A stretch of 64,000 nt of DNA from NCBI GenBank assembly GCA_021741145.1, contig JAIOYK010000015.1:1-64000 (forward strand). The letters are read 5' to 3'. Numbering within the stretch: the first letter of the stretch is position 1; every line of letters begins with the position of its first letter. Shown one piece after another: positions 1 through 8,468 of this stretch. The stretch is from Rhodospirillum sp. GTDB taxonomy: Bacteria > Pseudomonadota > Alphaproteobacteria > Rhodospirillales > Rhodospirillaceae. A program made the translations under genes and the position numbers. The notes under the pieces were generated by a model. It was given only the letters and a program-made list of their open reading frames with translations. It had not been told where the DNA came from and ran no database searches.

Positions 1-67
1 GCTTTCTTTTCCATGACGTGGGGTGAATGCCAGCCCGGGAAGATCGACGGAAGGGCGACAACGCGTT

Positions 68-961
68 ATGACCATCAGTCACGTCTCCCGGTCCCAAGGG
101 CCTGGACCCCTTGAACTCTTGAGACTCGAGTTGTCCGTGATCGATCCCACTTCCTCCGATTTCCTGATCTTCGTCGCAACCCTGGTTGGGGCGGGGGCCA
201 TCGCGGGCGTTTTGGCCGGGCTGTTCGGGATCGGGGGCGGTGCCGTCCTCGTCCCCGTGCTCTTTCAGTTCCAGAGTCTGGTGGGGGTGGACGAGGCCGT
301 GCGCATGCATATGGCTGTCGGAACGTCTCTCGGCGTTATCATTCCCACCTCGCTGCGGTCGGTGTTCGCCCATTACAAGCGGGGGGTCGTCGACATGACG
401 CTGTTGCGGAGCCTCGTGGTTCCCGTGATCGCCGGAGTTGTTCTCGGTTCGCTGGTGGCCGCCCGGGTACCCGCGGATGGCTTGAAGGGCATTTTCGCCG
501 GGATTGCCTTCCTCGTTGCCTTGAAGCTGTTGTTCGGGCGGAAGGACTGGCGGTTGGGCGCGGAGCTGCCGGGACCCGCTGGGCGGGGAATTGCCGGGGT
601 GGTGATCGGCTTCCTATCGGTCCTGATGGGGATCGGCGGCGGAGTCATGAACAACACCTTCATGACTCTCTATGGCCGCCCCTTGCATCAGGCCGTCGCG
701 ACGTCCGCGGGCGTGGGTGTCTTGATCTCCATCCCTGGCGTGTTGGGGTTCATCTGGGCCGGGTGGGGTATGGCGGAGCTGCCTCCCCTCTCTCTGGGTT
801 TCGTCAATCTCGTGGCTGTCGGGATGATCATCCCGCTGACCCTGCTGTGCGCGCCTCTGGGGGTTCGGTTGGCCCATGCCCTGCCAGGCCGGGCATTGGA
901 GATCAGCTTCGGTTTGTTCATGTTGCTTGTCGCCGGCCGGTTCGCCATCAGCCTTCTATAA
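68..961 (+). CDS. TauE/SafE family membrane transporter
   Basis: Integral membrane protein of about 298 residues, likely an exporter or importer of sulfur-containing or other small organic anions (TauE/SafE, DUF81 family). About eight hydrophobic segments are visible. The two family hallmarks are the glycine-rich repeats GLFGIGGGAVLVPVL near the N terminus and LMGIGGGVMNNTFMTL in the second half, which mark the internal duplication. The start is uncertain: an in-frame GTG at 23 would add 15 polar residues, while ATG 68 is nearer the first membrane segment; neither has a strong ribosome binding site. It lies 31 bp before a DSD1-type gene on the same strand and may be co-transcribed. The substrate cannot be read from sequence. 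Confidence 0.85.
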   Translation: MTISHVSRSQGPGPLELLRLELSVIDPTSSDFLIFVATLVGAGAIAGVLAGLFGIGGGAVLVPVLFQFQSLVGVDEAVRMHMAVGTSLGVIIPTSLRSVFAHYKRGVVDMTLLRSLVVPVIAGVVLGSLVAARVPADGLKGIFAGIAFLVALKLLFGRKDWRLGAELPGPAGRGIAGVVIGFLSVLMGIGGGVMNNTFMTLYGRPLHQAVATSAGVGVLISIPGVLGFIWAGWGMAELPPLSLGFVNLVAVGMIIPLTLLCAPLGVRLAHALPGRALEISFGLFMLLVAGRFAISLL

Positions 962-992
962 CCCCTTTCCACCAGCCCACGAGGAGCCGCTG

Positions 993-2069
993 ATGTCCAT
1001 CTTGAACCGATACCTTGATGCCCTGTCCACGCCGGCGGTCTGCCTGGACCTGGATGTGACCCGGGCGAATATCGCGCGGTTCCAGCTCTATGCGGACAAG
1101 GTGGGGGTCACGGTCCGACCCCACATCAAGACCCACAAATTGCCACCGATCGCGGAGATACAATTGGCCGCGGGGGCCATCGGTATCACCTGCCAAAAGG
1201 TGTCCGAGGCCGAAGCCATGGTGGACGGCAGCGCCGCCATCACCGATGTGCTGATCACCTACAATATCCTTGGCGCCGATAAATTGGCCCGCCTCGCGGC
1301 GCTGGCGGGCCGGGTGACCTTGTCGGTCGTGGCCGACAACGCGGTGGTGGTGGGGGGATTGTCCGAGACCTTCGCCAACAGGCCAAAACCCCTGTCGGTC
1401 CTCGTGGAATGCAATACGGGCGCCGACCGGTGCGGCGTTGGCTCAACCTCGGAGGCCGTGGTCCTGGCCCGGACCATCGCGTCCGCTCCGGGGTTGGTTT
1501 TCGGCGGATTGATGACCTATCCGGCGCCAGGGGGCACGGCCAGGGTTCAAGCCTTCATGGCCGAGGCAAAGGCCCTGCTGGAAGCCGAAGGACTCGCCGT
1601 GCCGGTGGTGACCTCCGGCGGCTCGCCGTCCATGTTCGAGGTGGGCCTGTCTCCAGTCGTCACGGAATACCGGCCGGGCACCTATGTCTACAACGACCGA
1701 TCCCTGGTCGATCGGGGCGTGTGTGGGTGGGAGGATTGCGCCCTATCGGTGCTGACCACGGTCGTTTCCGTTCCCACGTCGAACCGGGCGATCATCGACG
1801 CGGGCTCCAAGGTGCTGACCACTGACACCTTTGGGACGGTCGGCCATGGCCATGTCCTGGGCCGTCCCGACATCACCGTGGATCAATTGTCGGAGGAACA
1901 TGGTCGGCTGGTCAGTGACGGCCCGATCGGCTTGAGCGTGGGCGACCGCATCCGCGTGGTGCCCGACCACGTTTGCGTGGTGACCAACATGGTCGACGTC
2001 GTCCAGGTCTTTGAAGGGGGCGCGTTTCTTGGTCCGTGGTCCGTGGCCGCCCGCGGTCGGGTGGTCTGA
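993..2069 (+). CDS. DSD1-type D-serine dehydratase / D-threonine aldolase family PLP enzyme
   Basis: A 358-residue PLP enzyme with the alanine-racemase-type barrel (fold type III). The PLP lysine is in RPHIKTHK near residue 45. The C-terminal domain carries PDHVCVVTN, whose His-x-Cys pair matches the zinc ligands of eukaryotic-type D-serine dehydratase; D-threonine aldolases typically use His-x-Asp. The Cys therefore favours D-serine dehydratase or a D-3-hydroxyamino-acid lyase, though the exact substrate is open. ATG 993 was chosen because GAGGAG lies just upstream (981-986). Longer in-frame starts would run back into the transporter gene. Length is normal for the family (about 360-380 residues). 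Confidence 0.85.
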   Translation: MSILNRYLDALSTPAVCLDLDVTRANIARFQLYADKVGVTVRPHIKTHKLPPIAEIQLAAGAIGITCQKVSEAEAMVDGSAAITDVLITYNILGADKLARLAALAGRVTLSVVADNAVVVGGLSETFANRPKPLSVLVECNTGADRCGVGSTSEAVVLARTIASAPGLVFGGLMTYPAPGGTARVQAFMAEAKALLEAEGLAVPVVTSGGSPSMFEVGLSPVVTEYRPGTYVYNDRSLVDRGVCGWEDCALSVLTTVVSVPTSNRAIIDAGSKVLTTDTFGTVGHGHVLGRPDITVDQLSEEHGRLVSDGPIGLSVGDRIRVVPDHVCVVTNMVDVVQVFEGGAFLGPWSVAARGRVV

Positions 2070-2197
2070 AGAAAGGGGATCCCGGCCCTCACGAGGGACG
2101 GTGGGGCGATGCGGGATGGGGGCAGGCCCCCGTCAGGGCGCGCTCTGTTGAATCCTCGGGCAGCGCGACAGGCCCGTCGTTCAGGCTGTCTCCCAGG

Positions 2198-3236
2198 TCA
2201 AGGGTGTGGGCTTGGGCTTGGGGCGGGGGCAGGGCGGCACCGTCGAGTCGGTGTCAGGGGCAAGGAGTCCAGCGGGATCAGGTGGCGTTGGATCATGTAG
2301 GCGGACAAGTGGTGTCGCGGGGCCTGACGCCAGTCCGCCAAGTGTTCGTCGGTCGGGCGTTCGGGGTGGACAAGCCATGCCACCAGGACCCTGTCTTCCG
2401 TGATCTCGCGCGGGTCCACGGCGACTTGCGCGCGGCCGGTGATGGTTTTCAGGGTTGCTTCGATTTCGCCCGGTTCGATCTGGAAGCCGCGCAGTTTCAA
2501 TTGGCTGTCCGAGCGGCCGCGGTAATCAAGCGCGCCATCGGCACGGCGGCGCACACGATCGCCGGTGCGGTACATCCTGGCGCCGGGCGTCGTGGCGAAG
2601 GGATCGGCCACGACGCCTTCCGCCGTCAAGCCGGGGCGGTTGACATAGCCATCGACCAGCGCATCGCCGCCGATCCACAAATCGCCCGAGACCCCACGCG
2701 GTACGGGATCCAGCGCGGTGTCGAGGACGTAAATCCGCGTGGCGCGCAAGGGGCGCCAGATTGGTACACGCAGGGCGTTTTCCGGCAGGTCGTCGACCGC
2801 GTGGACCGCGGCGAAGGTGGTCGTATCGGTGGGGTCATAGCCGTACACAGATCATAGCGCGCACGGATCGTTTCCGTTTGGAACGGCAAGGCATCACAGC
2901 CAGGAATCATAAACGGTGATCGCTCCACCGGTTACAGGGCTACAAGGACCTTGAACAGGGGGGGCCGGCTGGCCGCGCGATCCAGATTGAGGCGTTGGAT
3001 CAATCTGTCAAAAGGCACGTCCTGATGTGTGAGCCCTTCGAGCATCGACCGTGTCTTCTGCGGAACCTGGTCGCCGGGTCCGATGGCGAATTGCTTCCGC
3101 ATACAGCTCAGGCGGTTCCACAGGCCCACATGGCTGTTCACCACGCCTTTTGGAGAGCCGGTCGAGCCGGAGGTGTAGACGCCATAGGCGGGATGGTCGG
3201 AGGGCGAGGCCCTGTCCAGATTGCCTGGGTGCTATG
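2198..3236 (-). pseudogene. Decayed NRPS gene (collapsed A-C-A fragments)
   Basis: Read from 3236 downwards, the translation gives an adenylation-domain fragment with the A3 motif YTSGSTGSPKG followed by VVNSHVGLWNRL and GPGDQVPQKT. It then jumps in frame into the middle of a condensation domain (LTHQDVPFDRLIQRLNL). The condensation reading hits a stop near 2930 but continues in the same frame (DALPFQTETIRARYDL), then shifts frame into the second half of another A domain (YGYDPTDTTTFAAVH, YRTGDRV, LKLRGFQIEPGEIEA) and ends in a degraded A10 motif (LPLTPTRR). Two deletions, a stop and a frameshift mean it cannot be functional. It is the remains of at least two modules next to intact MbtH-like and thioesterase genes, so an NRPS locus probably once occupied this site. 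Confidence 0.85.
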
Positions 3237-3640
3237 ACCGAAGCAGGGTGATAGTTTAAGAAGGATGTAGCATTTCATGGCGGTTGTCGAGGTTGGCCAC
3301 ACCTTCAGAGAGGGTGTGAAACGTCCTGAGCGCGGATCCTGTTATACCCTTTCGTCATCTAGGGGAAAGAAAGCCTTTGGATAGCCGAGGGTATTCATCG
3401 GAGCCCTCTCCAGTGGCTCCTCTCATAGCCACATCGATGACCTCGTCGCAAGGTATTGACCATCAGCCCGCTAATCGAAAAACGCCTTTGGGAGAGGTGG
3501 CAGTACAGTGCGGGAATTTTGATAACATGTCTCAAGTCTTATGTAGAGAAACACCGCGGAAGAGTGATGACTTTTCTCGTACTCCCGTATTGCGCGACCC
3601 ATCTTTTACCAAAGCTTGATCTTTGTAGAGAGGAACCGAC
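3237..3640. other. 404-bp intergenic region before the MbtH-like gene
   Basis: No convincing gene. A short plus-strand open frame (3377-3619) has no recognisable motif and no good ribosome binding site. A 6-bp inverted repeat (CACACC / GGTGTG, about 3299-3319) is visible. The stretch is AT-richer than its surroundings and probably contains the promoter for mbtH-TEII, but I cannot place one with confidence. Confidence 0.4.
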
Positions 3641-3835
3641 ATGCTGATTGACGCCGAATCGACAGAGCCCACGCATTCCGCTTTTTTAAACGATGAAGAC
3701 CCGCGCTGTATTGGGCCGGCTGGAAAGCCCCCTCCCTTAGGTTGGCATAAGATTTTCTCGGGCTCCCAAGAGGAATGCCTGGCTCATTTCAAGCGGATTT
3801 GGACCGACATTCGTCCCAAATCCGTCCGAGAATAG
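3641..3835 (+). CDS. Divergent MbtH-like protein
   Basis: A 64-residue MbtH-family protein. Members bind NRPS adenylation domains and are often needed for their folding and activity. The C-terminal signature is clear (EECLAHFKRIWTDIRPKSVR, compare WTDMRPKSL), as are the GW after the proline-rich stretch (PPPLGW) and NDED at the start of the domain. The usual SLWP of the first strand is replaced by CIGP, so one of the three conserved tryptophans is missing. GAGAGGA stands before ATG 3641. It is 13 bp from the type II thioesterase gene and likely co-transcribed with it. Its partner A domains could be those at 33.6-52.5 kb, since the NRPS next door is dead. Confidence 0.8.
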   Translation: MLIDAESTEPTHSAFLNDEDPRCIGPAGKPPPLGWHKIFSGSQEECLAHFKRIWTDIRPKSVRE

Positions 3836-3848
3836 GGGCGAGGCGAAC

Positions 3849-4595
3849 TTGGTTCAAATCACTCAGCAGATGTGGATCCCGCCGGCGCGGCGACATCTTT
3901 CGTCCATGCGTGCGAATGGCAGCCTTTTCTGTTTCCCTCCAGCTGGAGCTGGCGCGGGTTTCTATCGTGAGCTGGTTCCTCTTCTTTCCGGGATCGAAGT
4001 TGTCACCGTACAACTGCCGGGACGCGAGGAACGATATTCGGAATTTGCGTGGGTAGATCCCGTGGCAATAGGGAGGGCGGTCGCGGAAGCGATTTTGGCC
4101 GAACCGTTCGGGCCGATTTACCTCATGGGCTACAGCTATGGGGCCTTGTTGGCCTTCGAAACGGCACTTGCCCTGGAGGCACGGGGTCAATGCGTGGCAG
4201 GTCTGATCGCATGTGCCCGCGCTGCTCCCTCGAGCGCCGCGCGGGCCAAGGCATCCGCGATGAGCGACGAGGCCCTGTTGGCCTATGTCCAAAGCCTGGG
4301 TGGCCTTCCCGCTGACTTCGAGGGAATGCAGGACCTTTTGTCGGTTGTCATGCCAGCGCTGCGGGCCGACTTCGCCGCGAACGAGGCGCGGCCCTATCCC
4401 GCGAATGTTCGGGTGCATTGTGCCATGGACACGATCCTTGGTCGCCATGATCCAGAAGCGCCGTCGCGAGAGGGCGCGGCTTGGGCGCGCCGGACCTTAG
4501 CCGGAAGCCGCAATCTGACGATGCCCGGTGGGCACTTCTTTATTCACGAAGACCTGGGGCGATTTGCCGCGGTGATAAAAGACTGCGTGACGTGA
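3849..4595 (+). CDS. Type II thioesterase (external TEII of NRPS/PKS)
   Basis: Alpha/beta-hydrolase of 248 residues that removes wrong or stalled acyl groups from carrier proteins. The oxyanion region is FCFPPAGAGAGFYR and the nucleophile elbow GYSYGA (Ser96). An acidic residue in GRHDPEA (near 201) and His229 in PGGHFFIHED complete the triad. I chose TTG 3849 because GGGGCGAGG ends about six bases upstream; ATG 3870 (residue 8) is the alternative and loses nothing conserved. It follows the MbtH-like gene by 13 bp. No integrated thioesterase is present in the large NRPS-PKS of this window, so this protein could proofread that line or possibly release its product. Confidence 0.88.
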   Translation: MVQITQQMWIPPARRHLSSMRANGSLFCFPPAGAGAGFYRELVPLLSGIEVVTVQLPGREERYSEFAWVDPVAIGRAVAEAILAEPFGPIYLMGYSYGALLAFETALALEARGQCVAGLIACARAAPSSAARAKASAMSDEALLAYVQSLGGLPADFEGMQDLLSVVMPALRADFAANEARPYPANVRVHCAMDTILGRHDPEAPSREGAAWARRTLAGSRNLTMPGGHFFIHEDLGRFAAVIKDCVT

Positions 4596-4596
4596 C

Positions 4597-4640
4597 GGTG
4601 CACGTATTAATGCACCTGCTTGGAATGCACCTGTTTGGAG
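4597..4640. repeat. Small inverted repeat plus 15-bp tandem repeat
   Basis: Just after the TEII stop codon, GGTGCA (4597-4602) and TGCACC (4611-4616) can form a 6-bp hairpin. The right arm begins a tandem pair of 15-bp units, 4611-4625 and 4626-4640, which differ at two positions. There is no T-tract, so it is not a convincing terminator. Function unknown. Confidence 0.6.
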
Positions 4641-4726
4641 TTTTGCCGGTCCATACTTGGGTTTGTTCACGACGGGAGCCGTGACGGGGAGGGATAGGGT
4701 TTGATAATGGACGTGGAGTTCCAATA

Positions 4727-5230
4727 TTGGAAATGATGGATTTATTCCGCTCGTTGCCCATGGCTGAGGTCAAACGCTTAGGAAGTCACCCGAAAGTTGC
4801 ACTTCTTGGACTGTCCATCGCGGTCGATGTTTTACTTTCTATTCTTCCGGTCGGCATCGGAAGTGCGGAAGACCAGCGTTTCCTGTTCTTTGGTGACAAA
4901 CTTGTTGTTGATGGAAACAGTTATGTGGCGATAAGCACACTTTTTTCTCATGCTCTGTTTCAGAAAGTCGTGCCGCCTTTTAGCCATTGCGCACCAGAAG
5001 TGAAACATTGCCGGGGACGTTTTTCAAACGATGCAAACTGGACAAATATCCTTGCTCCACGGCAGGCCCATTACATGGGTTATTACTTTTCCACATTGGA
5101 AAAGGGGTCCCCCTGCATGGGTGACAAAAAGTCAAGCACGCTGTGTGGCACGACGGATCGGCCCGCTCTGGATTTCGCGAGCGATTTTAATTTTGGATTC
5201 GGTGCGGTTGAAACTGGCGATGACAATTAA
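4727..5230 (+). CDS. Hypothetical exported protein
   Basis: A 167-residue protein I do not recognise. A hydrophobic stretch at about residues 24-45 (VALLGLSIAVDVLLSILPVG) followed by GSAED looks like a signal peptide with a long n-region. The mature part has four cysteines in two pairs (HCAPEVKHC and SPC...TLC) that could form disulfides, and many aromatic residues. GGAG (4715-4718) is eight bases before TTG 4727, which supports that start; ATG 4733 or 4736 are near alternatives. The gene and its flanks are visibly AT-richer than everything around, suggesting acquisition by transfer. Nothing links it firmly to the TEII gene upstream or to hypA, which converges on it. Confidence 0.5.
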   Translation: MEMMDLFRSLPMAEVKRLGSHPKVALLGLSIAVDVLLSILPVGIGSAEDQRFLFFGDKLVVDGNSYVAISTLFSHALFQKVVPPFSHCAPEVKHCRGRFSNDANWTNILAPRQAHYMGYYFSTLEKGSPCMGDKKSSTLCGTTDRPALDFASDFNFGFGAVETGDDN

Positions 5231-5367
5231 ATAAAAAAAAAACCAGATTAGAGCGCTTACCTTCCAGAAGAATACACCAAATTTAAACGACTAAACCATC
5301 GAAATAGACTTGGAAGTCCTTTCCGAATGAAGACGACCGTCGCATGGCAAGAGCACGGTTCGCTTCT

Positions 5368-5718
5368 TCATTCTTTTGTTCCCTCGAACTTTTCCAGGTA
5401 GAGCTCCCGCCCTTTCGTGGTGCGCACCGCGCGCGAGTCCCCGCAAACCGGACAGGTCAAGACGAAGTTCGGGAGCACGAAGGTCTTATCGCAGCGGTCG
5501 CAATGTCCTTCCGCGGGGACGAAATCGATCTCAAGCGTCGCGCTACGCGCCGAAGTCCCTTCGACAAGAAGGTCAAAACATCCGCGGAGTTGGTTGACGT
5601 CCAAGCCCCGCAATTGGCCAACCACCAAGCGGACCCGTGTGATCCGCGTTATGGCATGGGCCTGGGCATGGTCGGCGAGAAGGGTCATCAGGCCTTCCAT
5701 AACGGAAAATTCATGCAT
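5368..5718 (-). CDS. hypA: Hydrogenase nickel incorporation protein HypA
   Basis: A 116-residue nickel metallochaperone that works with HypB to deliver Ni to the [NiFe] hydrogenase large subunit. It starts MHEFSV with the nickel-binding His2; the ATG at 5718 gives this N terminus, whereas the GTG three bases upstream would displace it. The zinc site is the two CxxC pairs CDRC and CPVC in the second half. It lies 21 bp after hypB in the same orientation, at the downstream end of the 23-kb minus-strand hydrogenase/aldehyde oxidoreductase block, and presumably serves the hydrogenase encoded there. Confidence 0.95.
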   Translation of the reverse strand: MHEFSVMEGLMTLLADHAQAHAITRITRVRLVVGQLRGLDVNQLRGCFDLLVEGTSARSATLEIDFVPAEGHCDRCDKTFVLPNFVLTCPVCGDSRAVRTTKGRELYLEKFEGTKE

Positions 5719-5739
5719 CACATGGCCCTCTGGTTCCTG

Positions 5740-6501
5740 TCATGCGATCCGAGGGGTCCCATGGCTGTGATCATGCGCGTGACCGTTCTTGGGGCAGGAC
5801 AGGCGGTGGGTGGCGAGGCGGCTCCGTAGCCAATTACACCAGGCTTCCAGGTTGGCGTGGGTCTTGGCGGAAAGGGCCAGTATGGGAACGTCGCCACCAA
5901 CCCGCCTGAGGGATTGCTCGACCTTGGCGAGGTCGAACTCCTCGATATGGGGCAGAAGATCGGTCTTGGTGATGAGAACCATATCGGCGGCCCGGAAGAT
6001 GACCGGGTATTTGTCCGGTTTGTCATCCCCTTCGGTGACGGAGAGAAGAACGACATTGGCGTGCTGCCCGAGGTCGAAATCGGCGGGACAGACCAGATTG
6101 CCCACGTTTTCGATGAATAGCACGTCGATGTCGCCGATGGGGAGGGAGTCCAGGGCATCATGGACCATCGCCGCGTCCAGATGGCAGGTGACCCCCGTGG
6201 TGATCTGAACCGCCGGAACGCCGTGGCGTCGGATCCGGGCCGCGTCATTTTCGGTTTCCAGGTCCCCTTCGATCACGGCGACCTTGATCTCAGGGGCCAA
6301 TCCCTGGATGATCGCCTCCAAAAGGCTGGTTTTCCCCGATCCTGGAGACGACATGAGATTGATCGCCAGGACCCCATGGGCGTCGAAGTGATGACGGACG
6401 TGCTCGGCGATCCGGTCATTCCGTGCCATGAGGTTTTCCAGGACCGTTACGGTTTCCGTCTCGGTGCCTTGCGTGGCACCGCATCCGCAGGTTTGGCACA
6501 T
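5740..6501 (-). CDS. hypB: Hydrogenase nickel incorporation GTPase HypB
   Basis: A 253-residue SIMIBI-class GTPase that drives nickel insertion with HypA. The N terminus has the high-affinity nickel motif CQTCGC (residues 2-7). The P-loop is SSPGSGKT (near 52-59), followed by the conserved EGDLETENDAARI, the metal-binding CHLD region and a TKTDLL guanine-specificity motif. A short His-rich tail (HAHDHSHG) may store nickel. AAAGGA precedes the ATG. The gene lies between the chimeric regulator gene and hypA. Confidence 0.95.
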   Translation of the reverse strand: MCQTCGCGATQGTETETVTVLENLMARNDRIAEHVRHHFDAHGVLAINLMSSPGSGKTSLLEAIIQGLAPEIKVAVIEGDLETENDAARIRRHGVPAVQITTGVTCHLDAAMVHDALDSLPIGDIDVLFIENVGNLVCPADFDLGQHANVVLLSVTEGDDKPDKYPVIFRAADMVLITKTDLLPHIEEFDLAKVEQSLRRVGGDVPILALSAKTHANLEAWCNWLRSRLATHRLSCPKNGHAHDHSHGTPRIA

Positions 6502-6613
6502 TGCTTTTTCCTTTGCCGCCTCGTCCTTGCGGCTCCTGTCGGGAAGGGATGGGGCCGGGGCTCCGGTTCCCGGGGGGCATTCGCCTCTGTCATGTTGTCC
6601 GCCAGAAACCTTA

Positions 6614-8305
6614 CTAAGGCCAGTTGTTCATGTCCGCCTTGAGCCGTTTTAGGTCCGGAACCAAGAGGCTGTGCGCGCCAATGCGTTGGATATAACCATC
6701 CCGCGTCAATCCGGCTAAGGCGGTTGACACGGTTTGTCGCGAGGCTCCGACTCGGGTGGCGAGTTCCTCTCCACCGGAGCGCATTTCGATCATCATTCCG
6801 CGAGCGGTTTCATGTCCTAATGTCTCCGCCATATCGATTACCAATCGAACTAAACGGTATTTAACGCTATGGAATGCCATGTCCCCAATCATCTCGATAG
6901 ACTTTCGGAGCAAATGTTCGATAACGGGCATCACCGCCACGGCGAATTCACCGCTTATTCTGAGAGCCGCCTCGAAGTAGGAATGTCTGAGAATGTAGAT
7001 TTCCCCTTCCTTCTGGACCTCGACTTGGATGTGATCGCGCAGGATCATGACATCGCCCATGCTCAGGGTGAATAAGGTCATCTCCTTTCCTTCAAAGGAC
7101 GTGAAGCAGCGCAATTCCCCTTCGGCCACGATCAAGACCGCCTCTCCGGATTTATCCTTTTCTTCCGCGCCATGGATCAGGTTTCCAATCCGGACCTTGC
7201 GTCGGATGATATGTCCGACAGTCGGTTCAGAGCCGAGGTCGTCCAGTATTTCGTGCGGGTGTCGTGGGGACCGCGGCACGACCGTGGCGCGGAGATCGGG
7301 CAGTTCCTTCTTCCGCTGAGGGCTCCGGTTTGACCTTTGGGTTGGTGCTTCCATGCGAGCGAACAGCGTGTGTCCGCGGACCGTTTGCACGATGCATTCG
7401 TCGGCGGCGGCCTGGCGGATGACGCTTCCCTGTTGCACGGAGAACAGATCCCCAAAGCGGAGTCCATCAACGGCGGACCAGGGCATGTCGAGCAAGGCAA
7501 TCGCGTTTTTGCTGGCGCCAACCAGCTTGTCGCCGTCGAAGGCGAGCAGCCCCTCTTGCGGACTTCCAAGAAGATAGGGGTTGGAATGCAGGCTCATGCG
7601 CTCCCACTGGCCACAGGTTCGTTGGAACAGGTTTCGTTCGATCTGGGTCACCGCCCGGCTCAGGAGGGCCAGAAGGTGGTCGTGGGAGACGGCTTCGGGG
7701 GTGCTGAGGTCGAGTGCTCCCAGGATTACCCCGTGGGGATCGAGAATGGGAATGGCCGTGCAACTGAGGACCGCGTTCGGATCAATGAAATGCTCCGCCC
7801 CGTGAACGGTAAGGGCCCGGCCTTCCTCCAAGGCGGTTCCGATGGCATTGGTTCCCATCAAACGCTCGCTCCAGTTCACACCGGGTGCCAGGGCGAGTCT
7901 GTCGGCATCACTGGCGAAGGAATCATTTCCCACCCGCATCAGGATACGGCCTTCTGGATCCGTCAGAGCCACGATCCCTTGCCATGCACGCATATCCTGA
8001 CGCAAAGTCTCCACTTCTCCCCAGGACGCTTGAACCAGGGCTTCGCTGGATTCAATCAAGGTGCGTAAGGCTGCCCGCGACAGGATGTCGATTTCCGTCG
8101 GTCCATCGGTGGAAACCGCATGGCTCGCACTTCGGCGCCAGGATTGCAGAAGGGGGTTGGGAATGTCGCCAATGGCGTCTCCCGTGGACAGGAAATGATG
8201 GCGGGCGCGCACGACCATGCGTTGGTCAACCGTCCGCAAGCCCGTCTCATGGTCGCGCTTCGCTTGACGTCCATCGTCGATGTCACGGTCCCCGGAATTC
8301 GTCAT
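6614..8305 (-). CDS. Chimeric regulator: AcoR-like GAF-PAS sensor with CooA-like CRP/FNR output
   Basis: About 563 residues. The first 300 resemble the sensor half of AcoR-type regulators: the N-terminal signature NPLLQSWRRS, a GAF domain (about 85-225, with GVNWSERLMGTNAIGTAL and AEHFI) and a PAS-like segment (about 265-315). Instead of the AAA+ sigma-54 module, the protein continues into a CRP-type effector domain (about 340-450), a dimerisation helix and an HTH with GASRQTVSTALAGLTRDGYI, ending in LLVPDLKRLKAD. This C terminus closely resembles R. rubrum CooA (SSRQT.STALNSL, IPNLVRLKA). At the position of the CooA haem ligand His77 there is Arg, so CO sensing is doubtful. ATG 8305 is preferred; the frame stays open to 8572 but that extension looks non-coding. 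Its likely sites are the palindromes at 28.6 kb. Confidence 0.85.
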   Translation of the reverse strand: MTNSGDRDIDDGRQAKRDHETGLRTVDQRMVVRARHHFLSTGDAIGDIPNPLLQSWRRSASHAVSTDGPTEIDILSRAALRTLIESSEALVQASWGEVETLRQDMRAWQGIVALTDPEGRILMRVGNDSFASDADRLALAPGVNWSERLMGTNAIGTALEEGRALTVHGAEHFIDPNAVLSCTAIPILDPHGVILGALDLSTPEAVSHDHLLALLSRAVTQIERNLFQRTCGQWERMSLHSNPYLLGSPQEGLLAFDGDKLVGASKNAIALLDMPWSAVDGLRFGDLFSVQQGSVIRQAAADECIVQTVRGHTLFARMEAPTQRSNRSPQRKKELPDLRATVVPRSPRHPHEILDDLGSEPTVGHIIRRKVRIGNLIHGAEEKDKSGEAVLIVAEGELRCFTSFEGKEMTLFTLSMGDVMILRDHIQVEVQKEGEIYILRHSYFEAALRISGEFAVAVMPVIEHLLRKSIEMIGDMAFHSVKYRLVRLVIDMAETLGHETARGMMIEMRSGGEELATRVGASRQTVSTALAGLTRDGYIQRIGAHSLLVPDLKRLKADMNNWP

Positions 8306-8468
8306 AGGACAACCAATCGGGTATCCCTTCGCCGGTTCGGTGAAGACGGTCCACCGTTCACTGAAAAAGCATGTTCCCCGAGCTCGCTGTGTCTTGTTCC
8401 CACGGTGAGTCCCTCGATTGGCATGGGTTCCCTCCGGGATCATAGCATGGATCCTTTCCGGGGTCATT

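Noticed and set aside
2070-2197. Terminator after the DSD1-type gene
   Set aside because: Only a weak CCCTC/GAGGG pairing with a 2-nt loop and no T-run.
3377-3619. 80-codon plus-strand open frame before the MbtH-like gene
   Set aside because: No recognisable motif or ribosome binding site; probably leader/intergenic DNA.
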